NCBI GenBank assembly: GCA_029255685.2
Contig: CM055313.2
Location: 21,491,079-21,555,078, forward strand
Reading direction: 5' to 3'
Source: Silene conica
Lineage: Eukaryota > Streptophyta > Magnoliopsida > Caryophyllales > Caryophyllaceae
DNA: 64,000 bases
The notes beneath the pieces are model-generated. The model did no database searches and was not told the origin of the DNA. It worked only from the letters and a program-made list of their open reading frames with translations. The position numbers were made by a program, and so were the translations under genes. Shown piece by piece: positions 22,019-33,207 of the stretch. Each line of letters opens with the position of its first letter. Position 1 is the first letter of the stretch.

Positions 22019-22995
22019 CAGAGAGCCTGTCGCTGAAAATCGCGCTTTCCAGCCATTCAATAAACTCAATAAATCGACACCAAACTCATGAATCGATACA
22101 AGTATTACTTCCTCAACATTACAAATCACCAAATGCTACTTCCTAACAGCATGAAATTCCCAACACAATCCTCAAACGATTAATTTCATATATCCGTCTT
22201 AACATATGAAAAACTGAAAATAACATATAATCATGTTTCAACATCAAAGGGCATGAATTTCACACATAAGAACAATCCTATACATGTTACTAAGTCCATA
22301 AATCATCAACTCAAACATAAATCAGAAACCATGACAAGATTCACAACAAAAGTGCTAATATTCACACATAGGCCGAGTTTCTCATTATCGTCACCTTTAA
22401 GCTTATTCCGGCAAATGATCCTCCTCAACCACGTAAGAGTCCACGTCGGGATTGTCCAAGCCCACGCCTACAACATAGAAAACGGGTTTTTAAGCTCTTA
22501 AAACGAAATTAAGGAAAACAGGCCGATTTTTGAAGTCGATAAAATGAAAAACGAAAGTGATGGATGTCTTGGAAATCGAACGAGGATTCCGAAAATGAAC
22601 TTACTTTCGCGATTCGATGAACGGACGATGAAGAAAGCTTGAAAAGAAGAAAAGGTTTTATGGAGGTTTTGAGGATGAATGTTGTTACAGTGAAATGATT
22701 TCTTGGAGAAAAAGATGTCGACATATTGTTTATAAAGAGACAAGTGAGTTGTCCTTTCCGAGTAAGTAAAATGGAGCGGATATTTACACGGATACTTGAG
22801 TCGGATATGAAATGAATTATTAAGTCGGGAATATAACTTTGCCAAGTTGTATTCGTCTTAAGGACTTAAGGTTCTTAAGACGGATCTTACCTATTATTTT
22901 AACACCTTTCGAAATAAATTATTAAATTATTATTTTATTACTTAAAATAATTTAAAACGCTTAAATTAGATTTTACGAAAATACGGGATGTTACA

Positions 22996-23007
22996 ATCAC
23001 CCCAACT
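22996..23007 (-). other. Polypurine tract of the chromovirus
   Basis: AGTTGGGGTGAT on the minus strand directly precedes the 3' LTR, after the CGAGGACGAAACT stretch usual at chromovirus 3' ends. Confidence 0.75.
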
Positions 23008-23060
23008 TCAAAAAGTTTCGTCCTCGAAACTCGAACGGATATAAATCTATATACTATACC

Positions 23061-24551
23061 TCAATCGAAAAGAGAAGGATGCGCGATACGCATCGATGCC
23101 TCTGTCTCCCACGTCTGCTCTTCAACATCGCCGCAACGCCAAAGGATCTTCACTAGCGGCACCACCTTGCTCCTAAACTTCTTATCCTGACGGTCAAGGA
23201 TCTTCACTGGACGCTCCTCGAAAGCAAGACTCGGCTCCAAGTTCTCGATCTCTCTAGGCAAAACATGACTCGGGTCACTAATGTATCTGCGGAGCTGGGA
23301 AACATGAAAAACGCTATGAACCTTGCCCAAACTAGGAGGCAAGTCCAATCGGTAAGCAGCAGCACCAATCCTCTTCACGATCTCAAAAGGTCCAATATAC
23401 TTAGGGCTCAACTTGCCCTTAACTCCAAACCTTTTGACGCCCTTCATCGGAGAAACTCTCAAGAAAACTCGATCACCCACCTCAAACTCTAAGGGTCTAC
23501 GGCGAACATCAGCATAGGATTTCTGCCGGTCCTGTGCGGCCTTCATCCTACCTCTGATAAGCTGAACCTGATCAATAGTAACAGCTAACTGATCCGGTCC
23601 TAGGTCACAAACATCACTAGCCTGATCCCAACAAATCGGACTACGGCACTTCCTACCATAAAGAGCCTCGTACGGAGCCATACCAATGGAAGCATGATAA
23701 CTGTTGTTGTAATAAAACTCTACCAACGGCAAACACTGCTCCCAAGAACTCTGAAAATCAAGGGCACAAGCACGGAGCAAATCCTCTAATGTCTGTATAG
23801 TCCTCTCGGACTGACCATCAGTCGCGGCATGAAATGCGGTACTCATCAACAAACGGCTACCCATAGCCTCCTGCAAAGCCTTCCAGAACCTGGAACAAAA
23901 CCTCGGATCACGATCTGAAACTATCTCCCTCGGGACACCATGATATCGGACTATCTCAGCAATATAAGCCCTAGCTAAACGATCCATATCCCATGTCTCT
24001 CTGATCGGTACGAATCTAGCACACTTAGTTAGACGATCAACAATAACCCAAATCGCATCTTTGCCTCCAACTGTCTTAGGCAATGCTGTAACGAAGTCCA
24101 TAGATATACACTCCCACTTCCACTGAGGAACGGGAAGCGGCTGTAGCAAACCACCAGGTCTCCTATGCTCTATCTTGACTTGTTGACAAGTCAAGCACCT
24201 ACTAACATAATCCAGGATCTCCTTCTTCAGCCTCAAATCTTTGTGCATCTTCTCTCCTCCTGGATGAACGGAGTACGGTGACAAATGAGCCTCATCAAGA
24301 ACCTTCTTCCTCAAATCTGGTACATCCGGAACATACATCCTACCACGGAACCTAAGGAAACCATCAGCATCAATCACCAACTCAGGTACAACACCACTCG
24401 AAATCTTAGCCTCGAACTTCTTGAAATCGGCATCTGAAGGCAAACTCTGGCGAATCTCCCAATATAAAGATGGCTCGGCAGTCATAGCAGCTAACCAATC
24501 GAAACCACTACCCACCATCTCTAATCTCAGCTTCCGGAACTCGGAACACAA
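23061..24551 (-). pseudogene. Chromovirus integrase with C-terminal chromodomain
   Basis: A frame of 496 residues. The HHCC zinc-binding region is visible (HPGGEKMHK...CLTCQQVK). The catalytic core has MDFVTALPK, VSDRDPRF and the Glu in SERTIQTLEDLLRACALD, consistent with the DDE triad. Near the C-terminus HSVFHVSQLRRYISDPSHVL leads to PVKILDRQDKKFRSKVVPLV and WETEASMRIAHPSLFD, the chromodomain-like tail of the Tekay/Del lineage that guides insertion to chromatin. It is out of frame with the RNase H part, so it is a piece of a broken polyprotein although internally open. Confidence 0.92.
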
Positions 24552-25261
24552 CTCATGGGCAATACTCTCATGGCACTCATCGAGTGAGAAGTCTTGCGGC
24601 TAAGCGCATCAGCAACAACATTGGCTTTTCCCTCATGATACAACAATTCAATGTCGTAATCCTTCACTAACTCTAGCCAACGTCTCTGTCTCATGTTAAG
24701 GTCTTTCTGAGTAAAAATGTACTTAAGACTCTTGTGATCTGTGAAAATACGGCAATGGGATCCAATCAGGTAATGACGCCACATCTTCAAAGCATGAACA
24801 ACTGCAGCCAACTCCAAATCATGTGTCGGATAGTTCACCTCATGAACTCTCAACTGTCTAGATGAGTAGGCTATCACCTTACCACTCTGCATCAGTACGC
24901 ATCCCAGTCCTAACATCGAAGCATCACAATACACATCAAAGTCCACTCCGATCTCTGGCAAAGCTAACACGGGGGCGGAAGTCAATCTGGTCTTCAACTC
25001 CTGGAAAGAACTCTCACACTTGTCGGTCCACACAAATTTGGCTTCTTTCTTCAGTAACTGAGTCATCGGGCGAGCCAACCTCGAAAAATCCTCAACAAAT
25101 CTACGATAATAACCAGCCAAACCCAAAAAGCTACGGATCTCTCCAACATCCTTGGGACTCTCCCAATCAACCACAGCCTCTATCTTCGCGGGATCTACCA
25201 TCACACCCTCGCTGGATATCACATGTCCTAAAAAAGGCAACCTTTGAGAGCCAAAATTCAC
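24527..25261 (-). pseudogene. Chromovirus RT end and RNase H
   Basis: A frame of 244 residues holding the end of RT ([11 protein letters not shown] onward) and the RNase H domain. Recognisable blocks are [40 protein letters not shown] and [11 protein letters not shown]. RNase H degrades the RNA strand during cDNA synthesis. The frame is separated from the upstream gag-RT frame by a shift at a six-A run (25230-25235, plus strand) and from integrase by a second shift near 24545-24565. Confidence 0.92.
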
Positions 25262-27476
25262 ACTTCGAAAACTTTGCGAACCATTTCTGTCTGCGCAGAA
25301 TCCCTAGAATCAATCGAAGATGCTCAGCATGTTCCTCATCGGTCTTCGAATATATCAAGATGCCATCGATAAACACCACAACACAAGTGTCAAGATACTC
25401 ACTGAAGGTACTGTTCATCTGATCCATAAAAATGGCCGGTGCATTAGTCAACCCAAATGGCATAACTACAAACTCAAAATGCCCATATCTGGTACGAAAA
25501 GCAGTCTTTGCAATATCAGCCTCTCTCACTGGAATCTGATGATAACCCGATCGAAGATCAATCTTAGAAAACCTCGAAGCACCTCTCAACTGATCGAACA
25601 AATCATCTATCCTAGGCAAAGGATATCGATTCTTCACGGTCACTCGGTTCAGCTCTCTATAGTCAATGCACAGTCTCATGGAACCATCTTTCTTCTTAAC
25701 GAACAACACAGGAGCACCCCACGGAGAAGCACTAGGTCTAATGAAACCCTTCTCGATCATCTCTTCCAATTGCTGCTTCAACTCTTTCAACTCTGGCGGA
25801 GCCATACGGTAAGGAGCTTTAGAAATCGGTCCGGTACCTGGAACAAGCTCAATAGTAAACTCCACATCTCTCTCTGGCGGTATTCCTGGCAAGTCATCTG
25901 GGAACACATCTGGATACTCACGAACAATGGCTACATCTTCAAGCTTCGGTAGCGATGGTTTAGCAGCTGTAACAACACACAGGAAGGCTTGGCAACCCTT
26001 CCTAAGAAGATGAGAAGCTTTCATCGAAGAGATAACACGAACACCCTTTTGAGGGCGAGTTCCCCTATAGGAAACACGAACTCCTGAAGAACTCCTCAAG
26101 CAGATTTTCTGGTCGCGACACTCGAAGCGAGCATGGTATCGCGATAACCAATCCATACCGAGGATAATGTCAAACTCCTCGAGAGGAAATCTCAGTAAGT
26201 CCGCTGGAAATGTGGCTTGACCAATAACAATAGGAACATCCCTATGGGACGAAGAGCAGGAAAACACGTCTCCAAAAGGTAAGGAAATAGAAGTCTCCTC
26301 AACCAATGAAGACTCAAGAGCTAGACGGTCGGCGAACTGAGTCGATATAAATGACAAAGAAGCTCCAGTATCGAATAGAATAAGGCACTCAGCACCAAGA
26401 ACAGAAAAGATACCGGCAACAATGTCAGGATGAGCCTCTGCCTCAGCCCTAGTCATCACAAAGATCTTCCCCTTCGGCTTTCCTCCTCTGGTCGCTGCAG
26501 CAGCAGTGGCAGCCTTGCCAAGAACAGTATTCTTCTCAGGACAATCAAAGGATCTATGCCCAAATCCATTACAAGTATAACACTTATAGGCATTCTTGAA
26601 ACAATCAAACCCTGGATGAAGCGGTTTACCACAACGGCGGCAAACAGTAGAAGCAGTGTCGGTGTGAAATGTGGTCTTAGCAACCGGAGCAGAGAACCTC
26701 TCAAAACGCTTCTTCTGAGAAGAAGGCGAAGAAGTAGAAGGAACAAATGGTCTCTTCCCCTGGTACACGGATCTCTGGTGAGAAGTGAAGCTGGAAGTAG
26801 CGGCACGGGTCTCAGCATCAATGGCACGGATAGAACTCTCGGCCCAGATAGCATCGTCATACACCTCCACAAAAGAAGTAGAGTCACGACGAACCATACT
26901 CTCAATCCTCGGCCCTAGCTTCCCTCGGTAGAAATACACTCTCTCAGCCTCATCATGAACAAATCTCGATGCAAAGTGAGCTAACTGGTTGAACTTGTCA
27001 GTAAACTCCTGAACGGTCATCTTGCCTTGCTTCAAATCCATAAATTCTTTCAACCGCTGCGATCTCAACTCCTTGGGGTAGAACCTCGCCTCGAGCCTGT
27101 CTTTGAAAGCCTCCCAATCGAACATCGGGTCAAGAATAGCGGTAGGTCCAGTCAATGCCCACCAACGGTCAGCCTCCAATGTCAGGAAGTGAGCGGCTAA
27201 ACGCACTCTATCCTCCCTAACGACTGAGTATAAGGTGAAGCTCTTTTCCATCTCTCTAAACCACTCTGTAAGGGCTACTGGGTCAGCCTCGCCTCCATAG
27301 GTCCTAACATGGCTTCGGGACATCTGAGAGGCAATCCAGGAAAAGCTACCCGGACGATTAGTCTCGCCACCCGGCGGTGGAGGAGGTGGAACATTCCCCG
27401 CTTGCTGTCTCTGAGTCTCAAGCAAATGCTGAATTGCTTGCAGCACAATGTTATCAGCAGCTCTGGGTCTCACCAT
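25167..27476 (-). pseudogene. Chromovirus gag, protease and most of RT
   Basis: A frame of 769 residues. The gag capsid region is followed by two zinc knuckles of the form CX2CX4HX4C ([14 protein letters not shown] and [14 protein letters not shown]), then the protease active site [12 protein letters not shown], then RT with [20 protein letters not shown] and MPFGLTNAP. The catalytic box reads VFIDG where VFIDD is expected: codon 25362-25364 has Gly for the second Asp, one of the metal-binding residues. This alone should kill polymerase activity. The frame is also shifted near 25230. Confidence 0.94.
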
Positions 27477-27627
27477 CCTTTAAAAGAGAAAACAAGGATT
27501 AGCTTAGCAATTAGCAATCACAAATAGACTACAAAGCAAGTCCTTAGATCTACCCATCTCTCATTCATTATTTATTTTATTTGGTCAAGTTAAGGTTGGG
27601 GTCACATGAGTGCGTCGGGAGCAATAA

Positions 27628-27640
27628 TGCTCTGATACCA
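27628..27640 (-). other. Primer binding site of the chromovirus
   Basis: TGGTATCAGAGCA on the minus strand, 2 bp inside the 5' LTR. It is complementary to initiator-Met tRNA. Confidence 0.92.
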
Positions 27641-27642
27641 AC

Positions 27643-30602
27643 TGTAAAACCCCTCGCGAAAGCGGAAATATAAACACATAAAAGTACCAAAAATGCAGCG
27701 GAATTAAAACTTTTTAAAGATAAAACATGCGAGAAGCTTTAAACTGAAACTGGAAACAGAACTGATATAAACATCGATAGATAAGTAGCAGTTCTAAGTA
27801 TCAAACTGAAACATAACATAAATACATCAGCCGGGGATGGAACATCCCTACCGGCACCCAAAACATCTGTAACAACTACGAGTCCAGCTAAACGACATAA
27901 GGTAAGTCAAGATGAACGGATCATCGCTCGCTAGCTCTCGTGAACCCCTGCTCCAACCAGCATGTACCTACATACATGAAAACATGTACGCCACAATCAG
28001 TGGGGAGTGACTAGAGTTCTCCTAGCCACCTTTTGTGACAACACGTAACATATAAAACAATACAGAATACTCCAACATATAACAACATGTGAAGCATAAA
28101 CAACTCATCATCTGATCTCTTACTATCATGCGATTACCATGCACGGCTCTCAACTAACTTCATAAACAAATAGGAAGGAGAGCCGGTTTCCCTACTGGTT
28201 ACCCAGTCGGGGGGTCTTTCAATCCAATTATTTATGAAACCGAACTAAGAGTCATCCAATGCCTTGGATGATTTAACCACAACTCATAACAACAATAACA
28301 TACTATGCATATCTGACACTGTACCACCATCAAGGCAAGCAGATATAAAACAGCAAGTACAAAGGTTCAGAGGCGACATCTTAACGCATAACCTAGGTAC
28401 TAAATAATTCAGCAAGTATAAAGGTTCAGAGGCGACATCTTAACGCATAACCTAAATACCAAGTTCACAATATCAAGCAAGGACTCAGAGGCGAAAACTC
28501 AACGCATGGACCGGCTATCACTGAACATTAGACTCAGAGGCGAAAACTCAACGCATGGACTAACATTCAATTCACTATCACAAGTAAGGAACTCAGAGGC
28601 GAAAACTCAACGCATGTTCCCCTACCACATCACAAGATACTAGACTCAGAGGCGAAAACTCAACGCATGTTCTAGCACCAAACACCTGCACTCCGGGTAA
28701 GGTATGACAACCTGACTGCCCCGTCTTACAGTTGCTCTACTCGTCAGACTCAGAGGCCAGCTCAAGGCATGTCCTGACGCGATCACACATACATGTCTGG
28801 ACTCAGAGGCGAAAACTCAACGCATGTCCCAAACACGACAAACAGACATGTATGGAACTCAGAGGCGAAAACTCAACGCATGTTCCCATACACGACAAAC
28901 AACTCACGTATTAAGTTCAGAGGCCAGCTTAAGGCATAACTTAATACGCATCAAAACAATATCATTCAAGTCTATGAACTATTCTATAGTTCTACCTTTA
29001 ACTTCTAATCAACACTTAATTGACCTCGAGAACTAAGATGAGGGAGAGCCGGTTTCCCTTTCGGTTGCCCGACCGGGGGGTCTCTATCCTCACTATATTC
29101 CCGAACCCAATAAAATGTTGCCCATCCTCCGGGGACCTCAAATACATATCAAAGGTACACAAAACAAGTTTCAAGTAAAACCGATTAACCGTTTGAAAGT
29201 TACGATCAAATTACGAAAAACCTCAAAATAGCCTACAGGGGTCCCCAGCCGGTCGGCAGGCAGCCGGTCGGCCGGCTGGTGACCACCTCAGCCTTTTCTT
29301 TCTTTCTGAAACAATACGCGAACTCCCAGCCGGTCGGCAGGCAGCCGGTCGGCCGGCTGGGAACTCAGCCTCCTTAAAATCTTGAAAACACGCATCAATA
29401 ACAACGCACTCCCAGCCGGCTGGCAGGCGGCCGGTCTGCCGGCTGGGACTACTCTTATGCTCACAAAACTACAAGATGCAACACAATGCACTCCCAGCCG
29501 GCTGGCAGGCGGCCGGTCTGCCGGCTGGGAGACCTATCTCCTATGAGTCTCAATGTTACGCATAACATACAAAAACTAAGAAGCGCTCTCAGCCGGTCGA
29601 CCGGCGGCCGGTCGGTCGACCGGCTCAAAGAGCCTGTCGCTGAAAATCGCGCTTTCCAGCCATTCAATAAACTCAATAAATCGACACCAAACTCATGAAT
29701 CGATACAAGTATTACTTCCTCAACATTACAAATCACCAAATGCTACTTCCTAACAGCATGAAATTCCCAACACAATCCTCAAACGATTAATTTCATATAT
29801 CCGTCTTAACATATGAAAAACTGAAAATAACATATAATCATGTTTCAACATCAAAGGGCATGAATTTCACACATAAGAACAATCCTATACATGTTACTAA
29901 GTCCATAAATCATCAACTCAAACATAAATCAGAAACCATGACAAGATTCACAACAAAAGTGCTAATATTCACACATAGGCCGAGTTTCTCATTATCGTCA
30001 CCTTTAAGCTTATTCCGGCAAATGATCCTCCTCAACCACGTAAGAGTCCACGTCGGGATCGTCCAAGCCCACGCCTACAACATAGAAAACGGGTTTTTAA
30101 GCTCTTAAAACGAAATTAAGGAAAACAGGCCGATTTTTGAAGTCGATAAAATGAAAAACGAAAGTGATGGATGTCTTGGAAATCGAACGAGGATTCCGAA
30201 AATGAACTTACTTTCGCGATTCGATGAACGGACGATGAAGAAAGCTTGAAAAGAAGGAAAGGTTTTATGGAGGTTTTGAGGATGAATGTTGTTACAGTGA
30301 AATGATTTCTTGGAGAAAAAGATGTCGACATATTGTTTATAAAGAGACAAGTGAGTTGTCCTTTCCGAGTAAGTAAAATGGAGCGGATATTTACACGGAT
30401 ACTTGAGTCGGATATGAAATGAATTATTAAGTCGGGAATATAACTTTGCCAAGTTGTATTCGTCTTAAGGACTTAAGGTTCTTAAGACGGATCTTACCTA
30501 TTATTTTAACACCTTTCGAAATGAATTATTAAATTATTATTTTATTACTTAAAATAATTTAAAACGCTTAAATTAGATTTTACGAAAATACGGGATGTTA
30601 CA
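27643..30602 (-). repeat. 5' LTR of the chromovirus (right copy)
   Basis: 2960 bp, nearly identical to 20036-22995. As the 5' LTR it should hold the promoter. Its repeat array (28362-28942) and palindromes (29245-29625) match the other copy. Confidence 0.93.
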
Positions 30603-30607
30603 AATAT

Positions 30608-32170
30608 CTACTCTAAAAAATTATCAAATTGATAGTTTTAAAAAGTTGAAATTTTAATTATAATCAACTCTAACATCTAATATTATCTATAAATATTAAT
30701 TCTCTACAAATTATTTTATACCCTAATTCTTTTTTTTCTCTTACCCTAATTTCTTATTACTCCTAATTTTTCTATGTGGGACTCCTAATTAAAATAGTAA
30801 AGTAATTTAAATAGGTACCTTAAAAAAAGTTGGACTTTATTTTATAATCAACTCTACTTTAAAAATTGTTTTATACCCAATGTCCATTATTTCTTCTCTT
30901 AATTTTCCAATGTGTGATAATCTATAAAATCATCAAATTGATAGTTTAAAAAAGTAGGAATTTTATTTTATATTCAACTTTACTTTAAAAATTGTTTTAT
31001 ACCCAATGTCCATTATTTCTTCTCTTAATTTTCCCATGTGGGATAATCTAAAAATCATCAAATTGATAGTTTAAAAAAAGTAGGAATTAGATTATCAAAT
31101 TGATAGTTTAAAACAGTTGAAATTTTATTTTATAATCAACTATAACATCTCCTATTATCTACAAAAATTGTATTTACTCTATTTTATTTCTTTTTTTTCC
31201 CTAATTTTCCATGCAGATATATTTACTACCCCTAATTTAAATATGTGTAGTGTTGTGTGGGATATATTGTTACTTCTAATTAAAATAGTGAAATAATTTA
31301 AATAGTTATTAAATCTAAAAAATTATCAAATTCATAGTTTCAAAAAGTTGGAATTTTATTTATAATCACCTCTAACATCTAATATTATCTATAAATATTA
31401 ATTCTCTACAAATTATTTTATACCCTATTTCTTTTTTTTCTCTTACCCTAATTTCTCAATGTGGGACTAAAATTGTTTTATACCCTATTTCTTTTGTGGG
31501 ATTTATTACTACTCTTAATTTAAATGGGTGAAGTGTTGTGTACTCGTACTTTTTCTATGTGGGAAAATAGTAAATTAATTTGAATAGGTACTTTAAAAAA
31601 TATGGACTTTATTTTATAATCAACTCTACTTTAAAAATTGTTTTATACCCATGTCTATTATTTCTTCTCTTAATTTTCCCATGTGGGATAATCTAAAAAT
31701 TAATCAAATGAGAGTTTTAAAAAATGTGGGATTAAAATTGTTTTATACCCTATTTCTTTTGTGGGATTTATTACTACTCTTAATTTAAATAGGTGAAGTG
31801 TTGTGTACTCGTAATTTTTCTATGTGGGAAAATAGTAAATTAATTTGAATAGGTACTTTAAAAAATATGGACTTTATTTTATAATCAACTCTACTTCAAA
31901 AATTGTTTTATACCCATGTCTATTATTTCTTCTCTTAATTTTCCCATGTGGGATAATCTTAAAATTAATCAAATAAGAGTTTTAAAAAAATTGGAGACTA
32001 CCACGTCGCTCGAAAAAAGCCTCAAATATATATTTATATCCATGTCTATTATTTCTTCTCTTAATTTTCCCATGTGGGATAATCTTAAAATTAATCAAAT
32101 AAGAGTTTTAAAAAAATTGGAGACTACCACGTCGCTCGAAAAAAGCCTCAAATATATATCTATATTGATT
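30608..32170 (-). repeat. AT-rich minisatellite array, right part
   Basis: Continuation of the 16440-20030 array, with the same TTTTATACCCTATTTC and AATGTGGGAT blocks. It ends with an exact 126-bp tandem duplication. No gene is seen. Confidence 0.8.
31916..32167. repeat. 126-bp near-exact tandem duplication
   Basis: 31916-32041 and 32042-32167 are the same apart from the last bases. An open frame across both (a 42-residue unit repeated) is a result of the duplication and not evidence of a protein. Confidence 0.9.
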
Positions 32171-32320
32171 TATACAAAATATTTTATTTATACCTTATTT
32201 AATTATTTAGAACCAATTTTTTAAATGTTGTGTTTTACTTTAGCGTCACGATTTTGTTGTATTTAAATTTTAGTTCATATTGTCGAAATAATTGTTAAGT
32301 TTTTGCACCTTAGTCCTGGA

Positions 32321-32888
32321 TAGAGTTGTCCAAATGCGGGTTCAGGTCGGACATGGGCTGGACTGAAAGGAAAAAATATGTCATATAAGACTATAGTGGG
32401 CGGGCTGGGCCAAAATAGAGGACCACTTCTCCTTGCCCTTACTCGTACCCGCTCAAATGCAAAATTCGGGCAACCTGTGGGCTGCCGGGCTCATATATTT
32501 TTGTTAACTTCTGAGAAATAATTAATTAAGTAATTAAAAATGCGATAAATTTGCAAAACCGATATTGAATTAAGTTATTAGTTCTTAACATCAATACGCA
32601 AAATAGAAGAACGACTAACTTGCTCATCTGAATATTAAGTTCCAAAATTCCAAACAAGCGTAAAAACTAAACAAATATTAATTTTATATTAATTGCTCGT
32701 TTTCCTTTAGCGGGTCGGATGGGCCAGCCCGTTTTGCATTTCTCTTGTCCGTGCCCGGCCCATTTACTAAAATGGGTTGGACCGGGTTAGCCCCTGACCC
32801 ATTTTTCGGAAAAATGATGTCCAAACCTGTTAAAAATTTGGGCCGAATGGGCCGGGTTTTCGGATGGTACCGCCTATGAACAACTCTA
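32321..32888. mobile_element. hAT-type non-autonomous element
   Basis: It begins TAGAGTTGTCC and ends GAACAACTCTA, giving inverted ends, and is flanked by GTCCTGGA (32313-32320) and ATCCTGGA (32889-32896), an 8-bp duplication with one change. That length is typical of hAT elements. The inside is rich in GGGCCGGG/CCCGGCCC-type motifs in both orientations. No transposase is present. Confidence 0.75.
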
Positions 32889-33008
32889 ATCCTGGATACG
32901 CCTCTGCTAAGTAGGAACTATTATATGATAAGAATTCTCTAACGGATAATTTCAACAATAGAATATTACCAAAAAGTAACTATAATTTCATTCAAATCTA
33001 ATCTTATA

Positions 33009-33205
33009 CTCCCTCCGAGTTATTGTGATTGTTCCTTTTGCTTTATACACAAAAAATAAGAAAATGAATCTAAACCACACAAAACACCCTACCCCACACC
33101 CAATTGATTTTAGGCCACAAAAAAGTTACTAAAAAAGGAAAGAGGAACAATCACTAAACTCGCATCAAAAAGGAAATAGGAACAATCATAATAACTCAGA
33201 GGGAG
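33009..33205. mobile_element. Stowaway MITE (197 bp)
   Basis: Inverted ends CTCCCTCCGAGTTATT and AATAACTCAGAGGGAG are flanked by TA (33007-33008, 33206-33207). This is the mariner-type Stowaway pattern. Confidence 0.9.
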
Positions 33206-33207
33206 TA

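Larger units (their letters stand above)
20036..22995 (-). repeat. 3' LTR of the chromovirus (left copy)
   Basis: On the minus strand it runs from TGTAACATCCCG to GGGGTTTTACA. It contains a dispersed 25-bp repeat (20755-21335) and five GC-rich paired palindromes (21638-22018). Small frames inside are duplicated in the other LTR and have no known domain. Confidence 0.93.
20036..30602 (-). mobile_element. Young Ty3/gypsy chromovirus (Tekay/Del type), coding broken
   Basis: Two 2960-bp LTRs (20036-22995 and 27643-30602) enclose gag, protease, RT, RNase H, integrase and chromodomain in that order on the minus strand. TSD AATAT is at 20031-20035 and 30603-30607. The LTRs differ at about five bases that I can find (21849, 22021, 22453, 22650, 22916), roughly 0.17 percent, so the insertion is very recent. 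The coding region has two frameshifts and a changed RT catalytic residue. Either these arose after insertion, or this copy was made with enzymes from a relative. It inserted into the AT-rich minisatellite. Confidence 0.95.
15805..32170 (-). mobile_element. Probable non-autonomous Helitron (minus), interrupted by a chromovirus
   Basis: At 15805-15832 the minus strand ends with a hairpin (stem CCCGTGC/GCACGGG at 15816-15822 and 15826-15832) followed by CATCCCACTAG and a host T. This is a Helitron 3' terminus of the same type as the one at 12159-12189. The body to the right is AT-rich minisatellite DNA that continues on the far side of the chromovirus. A likely 5' end on the minus strand is the TATATATTTGAGGC stretch near 32150-32170, but it lacks a clean leading TC, so the right boundary is inferred. 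Without the retrotransposon the element would be about 5.8 kb. Confidence 0.45.

Noticed and set aside
20036-22995. Several 60-115-residue frames in the chromovirus LTRs
   Set aside because: They occur identically in both LTRs, follow repeats or palindromes, and have no recognisable domain.
26456-26905. 149-residue frame on the minus strand within the chromovirus gag region
   Set aside because: It is an alternative frame of the gag zinc-knuckle region, with Leu/Arg-rich composition and no domain.
31916-32224. 102-residue protein with an internal 42-residue repeat
   Set aside because: It results from a 126-bp tandem duplication of minisatellite DNA; 126 is divisible by three by chance.
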